From JBLIOB01 sp047639575 (GTDB lineage Bacteria; Bacteroidota; Bacteroidia; Flavobacteriales_D; Parvicellaceae), in NCBI GenBank assembly GCA_047639575.1, contig JBLIOB010000158.1:1-9340 (forward strand): a DNA stretch of 9,340 nucleotides, read 5' to 3'. Below the pieces are notes generated by a model. That model saw nothing but the letters and a program-made list of their open reading frames with translations, did no database searches and was not told the origin of the DNA. This document shows positions 1 to 6,866 of the stretch, piece after piece. Numbering within the stretch: position 1 is the first letter of the stretch; each line of letters starts with the position of its first letter. Position numbers and translations under genes: made by a program.

Positions 1-2558
1 CTCCTAAGGATTTGAAACTTCCAAAATTAGGAGGGAAGGTTCGCATGTTTATAACAGTAAGCATTATTGGCACAACAATATTAATGGGATATTTCGCGTC
101 CAACATTTCATTCAGTAGTGATCTAGAATCTATTAACTTTTTTCCAGAAGAATTAAGAAACAATGAAGCTCAAGTTTTAGGGATGGATTCAAGAACTACC
201 CGAGCGGTCTTTGCTTTTGCAAAAGGAAAGACGTTGGATGACACTTATGCGTTAAACGAGAAAGTACTTGGTTACTTAGATTCTATTCACAAGATAGACA
301 CGAACTTTAGCTATCTGTCTACAGCTATAATCAACCCGTCAAAACGCAAAATAAAAGACTGCTTTTCAATTTGGAATTCGTTTTGGAGGTCTAATGAAGA
401 AAAACTGAATCGATTTGATAGTCTTTCAATTACTGCCGGATTCACCCCAAATGCATTTGCAGCGTTCAGGGAATTAACCAATACTTTACCTAGTTATCTA
501 GCCATAGATTCTATCGCTAGGCTGTTTCCAGTAAATTTTGAATTTGAAGAAGATTCAGCAATTAAAATTGCCAGTCTAATTGAATATCCGTTAGATAAAT
601 ATGACGAGTATTTGGGTGCTTTAGCTGCTATTCCAGGAGTCGAATTAATTAGTAAAAAGGAACTCGCAACCGATTTGGTAACTGCCCTTGAAGCTGATTT
701 CAATTACATTTTATTTATTTCTATTTTCATCGTAATTGTTGCCATGTGGATGGCATACGGAAGAATAGAGTTAGTCATTATCACCTTTTTGCCGATGGCT
801 ATTAGTTGGATTTGGATATTAGGTTTCTCTTACTTATTCGGAATTGAATTCAATTTCATCAACATTATCGTATGCACGTTTATTTTCGGATTAGGAGATG
901 ATTATGCAATCTTTATAACAGACGGTTACCTGCAAGAATATAGAGAAGGTCGAAAAGAACTTCCAGCGTTTAAAAATGCGATTTTACTTTCAGCATTGAC
1001 AACTATTATAGGTTGCGGATCACTATTCTTTGCTGAACACCCAGCTCTTAATTCTATTGCTCCAATGGCCGTTCTAGGGATGGTGATTATTGTTATCTCA
1101 TCTTTTTTAATTCAACCTTGGTTGTTTGAAATTCTCATTCTAAAACCAACCAAGAAAAACAAGCCACCACTCACATTAGTTGGTATTGTTGCTTCAATAT
1201 TCGCATTCTCGTATTTCTTTGTAGGATGCACTATTCTATTTATTCTACTCGGTATTTTCCTTCTAATCCCTATAAGTAAAAAACTAAAAGTCAAAGCTTA
1301 CAATTGGGTGATTTCGAAATTTACATTGACGCTGTTATATGTCATGTTGAATTTTAGAAAGAAGATTATAGGTAGGGAGAACTTAGATAAGCAAACTCCT
1401 TCCGTTATCATTTCCAATCACCAGTCTTTTGTTGACATACTCGCGATCGTTCTTTTGCATCCTAAAATTAAATTGCTTACCAATGATTGGGTATATAATT
1501 CTATCGTTTTTGGATGGGCTGTAAGATATGCTGGTTATGTTACTGCGGATCATGGCACCGAAGCAAATTTAACGGTGATTAGGCAAATGACGAACGAGGG
1601 ATATTCGATTGCCGTTTTCCCAGAAGGAACTAGATCCAAAGATGGCAAAATTGGAAGGTTTCATAAAGGTGCTTTTATGATCGCTGACGAACTAAAACTA
1701 CCTATTGTTCCAGTCATACTTCATGGATTTGATTACGTAATGTCTAAACACGATTACGTTTTAAAGAACGGAAGACTAACCACAAAGATATTGCCTCCTA
1801 TTATGCCGAATGATGAAAGTTATGGCGTTGGATATAAAGAAAGGACCAAATCAATCACGGCCTATTTCAAAGAGCAATATTATGAGCATCAAAAGGAAAC
1901 AGAAGATGCCAAGTACTTTTACCAAAGAATTAAGTCTAACTACGATTATCGAGGTCCGATTGTTGAGTTTTATTTCAAGATAAAATGGCTATTCGAACGA
2001 GACAATTATGATTACTACAGCCAATTCATAACGAATGAAGATCGACTTTTAGATGCAGGATGTGGATACGGTTATTATTCATTTTTCTTGCATTACAAAT
2101 ATCCAGAACTAAAGATAGACGCTATGGATATGGATAAACTCAAAATTGCAAACGCTCATAATGGAACGGCCAAATCTGACAAATTGAATTTCTTCTCAGG
2201 AGACATTAGAGACCTTGATTACGAGGATTATACCAAAATCTTTTTTAATGACGTTCTCCATTATCTAACCGAAGCCGACTTAAATAAATTAGTAGATCGA
2301 ATTTTTTCCAAATTAAAAACGACACAAGCTGTTTTTATAAGAGATGGCAATGAAGATGATGGAGATAACCATAAAACCACTAAATTGACGGAAGTTTTCT
2401 CAACAGTAAGTGGTTTTAATCAAACAACAAACGATTTATTCTTTTTTGGGGAGACTTGGCTAGAAAATAAAGCAAAAGAGCATCAACTACATTTTGAAAT
2501 GGTTGAACAAGATTCCAGAACCTCGAATGTAATGTATATAGTTAAATGTCAGAAGTAA
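1..2558 (+). CDS. Trifunctional MMPL-family transporter / lysophospholipid acyltransferase / class I SAM methyltransferase fusion, 5'-partial
   Basis: The reading frame is open to the left window edge (codons at 3, 6 and 9 have no stop). What remains is the second half of an MMPL exporter, so the TTG at 12 is not the real start. Numbering from that TTG, a membrane segment lies at about 11-30, an extracytoplasmic domain at 31-230 and a membrane bundle at 231-421 containing the MMPL signature FGLGDDYAIF (292-301). A PlsC-type acyltransferase follows, with NHQSFVD (469-475, the H-x4-D catalytic motif) and FPEGTR (536-541). A Rossmann methyltransferase follows with SAM loop LLDAGCGYGYY (679-689) and acidic MDMD (705-708). 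This architecture is known from Bacteroidota flexirubin / dialkylresorcinol loci. The inferred role is export of the pigment or its lipid ester, acyl transfer and methylation at the inner membrane. It overlaps the next gene by 13 bases, which implies translational coupling. Domain calls are firm; the exact substrates are not. Confidence 0.9.
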   Translation, partial: PKDLKLPKLGGKVRMFITVSIIGTTILMGYFASNISFSSDLESINFFPEELRNNEAQVLGMDSRTTRAVFAFAKGKTLDDTYALNEKVLGYLDSIHKIDTNFSYLSTAIINPSKRKIKDCFSIWNSFWRSNEEKLNRFDSLSITAGFTPNAFAAFRELTNTLPSYLAIDSIARLFPVNFEFEEDSAIKIASLIEYPLDKYDEYLGALAAIPGVELISKKELATDLVTALEADFNYILFISIFIVIVAMWMAYGRIELVIITFLPMAISWIWILGFSYLFGIEFNFINIIVCTFIFGLGDDYAIFITDGYLQEYREGRKELPAFKNAILLSALTTIIGCGSLFFAEHPALNSIAPMAVLGMVIIVISSFLIQPWLFEILILKPTKKNKPPLTLVGIVASIFAFSYFFVGCTILFILLGIFLLIPISKKLKVKAYNWVISKFTLTLLYVMLNFRKKIIGRENLDKQTPSVIISNHQSFVDILAIVLLHPKIKLLTNDWVYNSIVFGWAVRYAGYVTADHGTEANLTVIRQMTNEGYSIAVFPEGTRSKDGKIGRFHKGAFMIADELKLPIVPVILHGFDYVMSKHDYVLKNGRLTTKILPPIMPNDESYGVGYKERTKSITAYFKEQYYEHQKETEDAKYFYQRIKSNYDYRGPIVEFYFKIKWLFERDNYDYYSQFITNEDRLLDAGCGYGYYSFFLHYKYPELKIDAMDMDKLKIANAHNGTAKSDKLNFFSGDIRDLDYEDYTKIFFNDVLHYLTEADLNKLVDRIFSKLKTTQAVFIRDGNEDDGDNHKTTKLTEVFSTVSGFNQTTNDLFFFGETWLENKAKEHQLHFEMVEQDSRTSNVMYIVKCQK

Positions 2559-4078
2559 AAGAAAAATACGATGTTGCCATCATAGGTAGCGGACTAGGAG
2601 GTCTTCAAACAGCCTATATTTTAGCCAAAAACGGACTCAAAGTAGCTGTCTTTGAGAAGAATCATCAAATAGGTGGGAGTTTGCAGGTATTCAGCAGACA
2701 AAAAACCATCTTCGATACTGGTGTCCACTACCTAGGAGGCTTAAGTGAAGGCCAGAACCTAAACCGATATTTTAAGTATTTCGGTTTAGGAGATCATAAT
2801 CTTAAGCTTCGACAATTGGATATAGATTGTTTCGACTCTATTGAATTTGGAGACAATTTTGAAGCTCATGCACTTGCCCAGGGTTATGAAAATTTTGCGG
2901 ATAAATTAAAAATTCAATTCCCAAATGAACACAAGGCAATTAACGAATACTGCAGGCTAATTCAAGACTATTGTAATCGTTTTAAGCTGTATAACCTTGA
3001 GGTGTCTGGCTTAGGTGAATACATGAATGATCCAGACCTTTTACAAAGTAATGTTTACCAAGTTATCAGCAGCCTTACTAACAATACAAGGTTATTTTCA
3101 GTGCTGACTGGGAACATGATGTTATATGCTGGAAACAAAGACAAAACTCCATTTTTCGTACATGCTTTAGTTACTAATTCTTACATCGAAAGTTCATATC
3201 GAGTAGCAGATGGAGGCTCGCAAATTGCTATTGAGTTATCCAGGCAGATTAGAAAAATGGGCGGTAAGTTATTTCGAAGAATGGAAATCACTGGTGCTCA
3301 TGTTGAAGACAAGCACATCAAATATTTGAAGACGATAGATGGAAGTGAAATCCACGCGGACAACTTTATCTCTAATCTTCATCCTACCAGTACAATTAAA
3401 CTTATTGGACCGGAAAACTTTAAAAAGCCATTCCGTTCAAGAATTGGTAAAATTGAAAATTCCCCAGCCTGTTTTTGTGGTCATTTTGTATTAGAACAAG
3501 ATAGCTTTGACTATCTAAATTATAATATATACCATCATAAAAATGATGAGGATGTCTGGAACATTTCTGTTTCTGAACCTGAGTGGCCAGCGTCTGTAAT
3601 GATTAGTACACCTGCCAATTCAAAGAACCCTCAAAAAGCAAATGGAATTACGGCCATGACGTATATGGACACGGCTAATTTTGGAAATTGGGAAGACTCG
3701 TTCAATACAGTAAGTGAAGAAGGCATTCGTGGAAAAAAATACGAGGATCTAAAAACCGAATATCAAAACCGCATTTTGGATCGAGTTGAAAGGAGATTTC
3801 CTGGGATTTCTAATAAAATAACCCACGCAGAAAGTTCAACTCCGCTAACGTTCAGAGACTATTTAAATACGCCAGATGGAACTTCTTACGGAATGTGGAA
3901 AGATTGCGACATGCCGTTTAATGCTTTCATCAACCCTAAAACCAACGTAAAGAATCTGTTTTTAACAGGACAAAACATTGTAATGCATGGAATACTTGGG
4001 GTAACAGTTGGATCGTTTTTAACCTGTTTCTATTTCTTAGATAAAGAGAAGCTAATTGAAGAAGTTAGAAATAGCTAA
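2546..4078 (+). CDS. NAD(P)/FAD-dependent oxidoreductase, phytoene desaturase / retinol saturase-like
   Basis: This 510-residue flavoprotein starts at an ATG inside the last codons of the preceding fusion gene. The N-terminal dinucleotide fold has GSGLGG at 14-19 and the acidic end of strand two at E37, followed by IGG at 42-44. FDTGVHYLGG (56-65) resembles the motif after the FAD site in CrtI and all-trans-retinol 13,14-reductase proteins. The C-terminal FAD-contacting stretch is recognisable as FLTGQNIVMHGILGVTVGS. Length matches the CrtI/retinol saturase family (about 490-520). Such enzymes saturate, desaturate or isomerise polyene chains. Beside the MMPL/acyltransferase/methyltransferase fusion, a role on the polyene or alkyl chain of a flexirubin-type pigment is a reasonable inference. 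There is no signal peptide, so it is cytoplasmic or membrane-associated. Its stop abuts the stop of the opposing methyltransferase with no spacer. Confidence 0.88.
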   Translation: MSEVKEKYDVAIIGSGLGGLQTAYILAKNGLKVAVFEKNHQIGGSLQVFSRQKTIFDTGVHYLGGLSEGQNLNRYFKYFGLGDHNLKLRQLDIDCFDSIEFGDNFEAHALAQGYENFADKLKIQFPNEHKAINEYCRLIQDYCNRFKLYNLEVSGLGEYMNDPDLLQSNVYQVISSLTNNTRLFSVLTGNMMLYAGNKDKTPFFVHALVTNSYIESSYRVADGGSQIAIELSRQIRKMGGKLFRRMEITGAHVEDKHIKYLKTIDGSEIHADNFISNLHPTSTIKLIGPENFKKPFRSRIGKIENSPACFCGHFVLEQDSFDYLNYNIYHHKNDEDVWNISVSEPEWPASVMISTPANSKNPQKANGITAMTYMDTANFGNWEDSFNTVSEEGIRGKKYEDLKTEYQNRILDRVERRFPGISNKITHAESSTPLTFRDYLNTPDGTSYGMWKDCDMPFNAFINPKTNVKNLFLTGQNIVMHGILGVTVGSFLTCFYFLDKEKLIEEVRNS

Positions 4079-5146
4079 TTAAAAAGATTCTGAACATTTT
4101 AAAATTGTATGATAGCTGTTTTCAGTTAGCAAAAACTCTTCGTCAATTTTAAATCCTGCTCGATTTACGGTCTCAATAAAATCCTTTGAACCATACATCT
4201 TACTATTTCCATTGGCAATAGCTGTGAAATACAAAGATGTCCCAGTTAAGCAATGTGCTGCCGAATCATATTTTTGATTGTCCCAAAAAGTTTCCATAAT
4301 GTAAACTGGAGTGCCTTTAGGAACATTTCTTTTAATCTTCTCAAGAATGAATACAATCTCATCATTCGAAAAGCAATCTAAAAACTGACTCATCCATACT
4401 GCATCAACTTGAGCTGGAGTTTCTCCATCCTTTGATAAAATATCTGTAGGGTAGTAATTGACTCGATCAGCTACTTCGTATTGACCAATGTTCTTTTTAG
4501 CCATTTCAATCTGCCCAGGTAAGTCAACTATTGTTACCTGATGTGAATCTTGCCTTTTAGTGTATGCAAGCGCAAATTTACCCGTATTCCCCCCAATATC
4601 CATAATATGGCTGTGACTTTTCGATGTCAAAAAGTCTAGTGCATCGTCAAAAGATCCATCTGAATAATAATGATCAAACTTAAACCAAGATGTTTTGATC
4701 GATTCTTTCAGTTTGGAAAGACCTTCATAAATCGTTGGCCAATCACCTAATTTTTTTAACCCTACCGGCTTAGACTGTTCAATACTCTCTTGCAAGTGGA
4801 ACATTCCTTCGTAGCATATATCATTTACAAAATCAATATTAGCATCCGTCAGCGGATCTTTCGCAAGAAAATAACCCACTTTTGTTATTTTATAATCCCC
4901 TTCTTCTTCGGTAACAATTCCGGCAGTAATACCAGCTTCTAACAAGCACAAGATTCCATATTCAGATACTTTAGTTGCTTCCGCCAATGCAGGAATTGAG
5001 ATACCTTTTTTAGCTTTAATAAGAGCCGTAAAAATACCCATTCGCCTCATGCACATTATTGCTTGAAAAAAGATTGGTGCAAATGCCCATTGCTGTGCAA
5101 TTTCTTTGGCTTCAAGTGCAGATAATTCTGGATTTGTTTGAATCAT
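4079..5146 (-). CDS. SAM-dependent methyltransferase with N-terminal winged-helix dimerisation domain (plant-type O-methyltransferase fold)
   Basis: The 355-residue protein is read from the ATG at 5146; a TTG at 5164 would add six residues and has no better ribosome binding site. Residues about 12-100 form an all-alpha/winged-helix dimerisation domain (MRRMGIFTAL, ISIPALAEATKVSEYGI). The catalytic Rossmann domain follows, with motif I MDIGGNTGKF (182-191), acidic VDLPGQ (207-212) and PKGTPVYIMETFW (276-288). The architecture is that of the caffeate/hydroxyindole O-methyltransferase superfamily. At the usual catalytic His-Asp-Trp position the protein reads Asp-Cys-Phe (257-259, within FLDCFSNDE), so His-based O-methylation is doubtful. 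C-methylation or another SAM reaction is possible. It is the last gene of a leftward group, about 45 bases after a gene of unknown function. It converges with pigment-type genes, so ring methylation of an aryl polyene is a plausible but unproven role. Confidence 0.85.
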   Translation of the reverse strand: MIQTNPELSALEAKEIAQQWAFAPIFFQAIMCMRRMGIFTALIKAKKGISIPALAEATKVSEYGILCLLEAGITAGIVTEEEGDYKITKVGYFLAKDPLTDANIDFVNDICYEGMFHLQESIEQSKPVGLKKLGDWPTIYEGLSKLKESIKTSWFKFDHYYSDGSFDDALDFLTSKSHSHIMDIGGNTGKFALAYTKRQDSHQVTIVDLPGQIEMAKKNIGQYEVADRVNYYPTDILSKDGETPAQVDAVWMSQFLDCFSNDEIVFILEKIKRNVPKGTPVYIMETFWDNQKYDSAAHCLTGTSLYFTAIANGNSKMYGSKDFIETVNRAGFKIDEEFLLTENSYHTILKCSESF

Positions 5147-5191
5147 GTCTTTGTTAAATTTCAATTGAATAGCTAAATAAAGGGTACAAAG

Positions 5192-5722
5192 TTAAAATTT
5201 TCGTAAACTTAGAATGACTTTGTGTATAGCATTCGCCCAATAATTACGAATCCCAAGTCCGCTAGGCTGTCCAGACCTTCGTGTTGTTATCAACATTTGT
5301 TTGGATTGAATGTCAAAAAACGTTACCCAAATAATTGCTACTTCGCCAATTTTATTCAACGTTTCTACAACAAACACCACACCCACTCCATGTCCTGGGA
5401 CATTTTGGAAATTATTCACATGTTGAATAACATCTTGTTCTGTTAACTGATATTGATAGTCTGTTACTAACCCTTCAACTGGAATTTGTCTATTATTACT
5501 TGCGCACCAATCGAACATGGTATAATATTCTCGAACATTTAATTGCTCTTGTAGATTGAATTTAACTTTCTCTTTATGTAAGATTAAGTTCCACGAATAA
5601 AATAGTCTGTCACGAATTGCTTGAGGATCATTAAAACCTTGCGTACCTATCATTTTGGACCTAGTGAAATCAAGACCAAAAAAAGTAAATGGAAGATGCT
5701 TATAGCTGTTTAATGCACTCAT
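5192..5722 (-). CDS. Conserved-looking protein of unknown function, second tandem paralogue, no signal peptide
   Basis: I do not recognise a named family. The 176-residue protein is clearly related to the product of the gene just upstream. Shared blocks are FTFFGLDF (12-19) with FTWYGVDF, K-x-IG-x2-GF, Asp-Trp (71-72), VxxHV near 98-102, GVGVVFVVETLNK (112-124) with GIGIVFIVESFNK, WVTFFD-x2-SK (132-141) and GLGIRNYW (155-162). The invariant Gly, Asp, Lys and RNYW residues suggest one compact domain of about 155 residues. This copy starts almost directly at the domain and has no hydrophobic leader, so it is predicted cytoplasmic, whereas its neighbour is exported. Its ATG lies 1 base after the previous stop (TAAGATG), which suggests coupled translation and a real start. 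The function is unknown. Confidence 0.75.
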   Translation of the reverse strand: MSALNSYKHLPFTFFGLDFTRSKMIGTQGFNDPQAIRDRLFYSWNLILHKEKVKFNLQEQLNVREYYTMFDWCASNNRQIPVEGLVTDYQYQLTEQDVIQHVNNFQNVPGHGVGVVFVVETLNKIGEVAIIWVTFFDIQSKQMLITTRRSGQPSGLGIRNYWANAIHKVILSLRKF

Positions 5723-5723
5723 C

Positions 5724-6359
5724 TTACTTTTTACTAAACCACTTTTTTTGCTTTTTTGATTCTATTTGCTCGATAACATCATTCATAGAGCTACTCCAAT
5801 AATTTCTTAAGCCAAAGCCCCCTGCGTTTCCATTTATGTGCTCAGTTAAAATCACTTCTTTGCTTTTTTCATCGAAGAATGTTACCCAAAAATATCCTTT
5901 CTCATCAAATTTATTAAATGACTCTACAATGAACACGATACCTATGCCATCTCCATCGGCACCGTGGTAGCCTTTAATATGCTTTTTTACGTCTGCTTCT
6001 GAAATTGAGTAAGAATCTCCTTGAATATTTGAACCAACATCAACCTCATCGTTCATCCCGATCATCCAGTCAATTTTATAACTGTAGTTTTTAACTTTCA
6101 GAGCACCTTTGAGATCATACTTACTCGATTCATCAAGAATAATATTATTCCATTTGGTTAAGTAAACCTTACTTATTTCATCTGGATTACTGAATCCAGA
6201 TGAACCGATAAATTTTGCTTTTCTAAAGTCCACACCATACCAGGTGAATTTCTTGTCTTTGTGACTAAACAAAGGCCCTCCATCTTTCACAAAAGAGAAG
6301 TTTATTAATACAGCGCAGATAATGGTAAGTGCTAACGTTCCTTTTTTAAAATTTTTCAT
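5724..6359 (-). CDS. Exported protein of unknown function, first tandem paralogue
   Basis: The 211-residue protein is read from the ATG at 6359; an ATG at 6371 would add four residues. I prefer 6359 because it repeats the junction TAA-G-ATG seen at the next gene and puts a normal signal peptide first: basic MKNFKK, then a hydrophobic core (TLALTIICAVLINFSF). There is no lipobox Cys at the expected place, so it is probably periplasmic or secreted, or anchored by an uncleaved leader. The mature part carries the same domain as the following gene: FTWYGVDFRKAKFIG, GIGIVFIVESFNK, FWVTFFDEKSK and GFGLRNYW. The C-terminus is Lys-rich (SKKQKKWFSKK). It lies between a Pmp3/YqaE-like gene and its own paralogue, most likely in one transcript. 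No enzymatic motif is recognisable. Confidence 0.75.
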   Translation of the reverse strand: MKNFKKGTLALTIICAVLINFSFVKDGGPLFSHKDKKFTWYGVDFRKAKFIGSSGFSNPDEISKVYLTKWNNIILDESSKYDLKGALKVKNYSYKIDWMIGMNDEVDVGSNIQGDSYSISEADVKKHIKGYHGADGDGIGIVFIVESFNKFDEKGYFWVTFFDEKSKEVILTEHINGNAGGFGLRNYWSSSMNDVIEQIESKKQKKWFSKK

Positions 6360-6360
6360 C

Positions 6361-6788
6361 TTATATGACATCTAGTACAATTAATAATGCATGAACAACT
6401 GCTAGTATTGCAATCAATCCAACAAGGGCTACTCCCAAACCAACAGCATACAGCACAAGGTTCAGCCAAAACCTACCGGTTATTCCTTCGTACATGCCAA
6501 CAGAAAGAGGTGATATAACTATGGCTAAAAGGACAAAAAGCCATAAAGGCAAATCGGACTGATTATCCTTTTTAAATGATTCTGTCTTAAAATCCTCTGT
6601 TTGTTGATTTTCTAGCTCCTTATTCTTTTCAGTTTGCTCCTTAACCAGTTCTTTTTTAGCTGCTTTATACCGCTTTGCATGTAAAAATTCAAAGATTTTC
6701 CTTGATCAGAATACCTCAACCCGGCACAGCTTGACAAAAGTAGACATGCTATATCGATTAAACTAAATTGAACCAATCTAATTTTCAT
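6361..6788 (-). pseudogene. YqaE/Pmp3-like membrane lipoprotein gene with an apparent one-base frameshift
   Basis: From the ATG at 6788 one frame encodes a lipoprotein leader, MKIRLVQFSLIDIACLLLSS followed by Cys21 (lipobox LSSC), and runs to a TAG at 6612-6614. The other frame, with no good start of its own (a TTG at 6552 is internal), encodes a charged helical linker and then a Pmp3-like membrane part. That part contains ISPLSVGMYEGITGRFWLNL and a hydrophobic tail with VVHALLIVLDVI. The two frames join if one T is added to the run of five at 6683-6687, giving a 142-residue protein. Layout would be leader, linker rich in Lys/Glu (about 37-80), then two or three membrane segments (81-142). 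Pmp3/YqaE proteins are small stress-linked membrane proteins; longer forms with an N-terminal leader or lipobox are usual in Bacteroidota. Its stop lies 1 base before the next gene. A sequencing error and a true mutation cannot be told apart here. Confidence 0.62.
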
Positions 6789-6866
6789 TCTTCTATTTTA
6801 ATATAAAAATAACACGTTTATTCGATTTTATCGACCATTAACAAGGATAATTTATTTCAACAATTA
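6789..6866. promoter_or_regulatory. Divergent intergenic region, probable back-to-back promoters
   Basis: This 78-base, very AT-rich spacer separates the start of the leftward Pmp3-like group from the start of the rightward repeat-protein gene, so promoters for both must lie here or just inside the genes. I see no good match to the Bacteroidota consensus (TTTG near -33 and TAnnTTTG near -7) in either direction. A short perfect inverted repeat, TCGAT-TTT-ATCGA, lies at 6822-6834 and could be an operator, although arms of 5 bases can occur by chance. Confidence 0.35.

Noticed and set aside
12..14. TTG as start of the fusion gene
   Set aside because: The frame is open upstream to position 3 and the protein begins in the middle of an MMPL transporter, so the start lies outside the window.
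5222..5446. Open frame on the + strand opposite the 176-residue gene
   Set aside because: It is antisense to a gene supported by paralogy and has no recognisable features. The same applies to small antisense frames near 494-703, 1112-1294, 7433-7651 and 8718-8975.
6361..6552. A separate 63-residue Pmp3-like gene starting at the TTG at 6552
   Set aside because: The same frame continues upstream through a charged linker to about 6690, and a lipoprotein leader lies just beyond in the other frame. One frameshifted gene explains it better.
6683..6690. Programmed -1 ribosomal frameshift site
   Set aside because: The local bases GAATTTTTAC do not form a canonical X-XXY-YYZ slippery heptamer and no downstream stimulatory stem was recognised, so it is kept only as a minor alternative to mutation or sequencing error.
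6612..6788. An independent 58-residue small lipoprotein
   Set aside because: Its C-terminal residues after about 35 look like out-of-frame sequence, while the alternative frame there joins sensibly to the Pmp3-like part.
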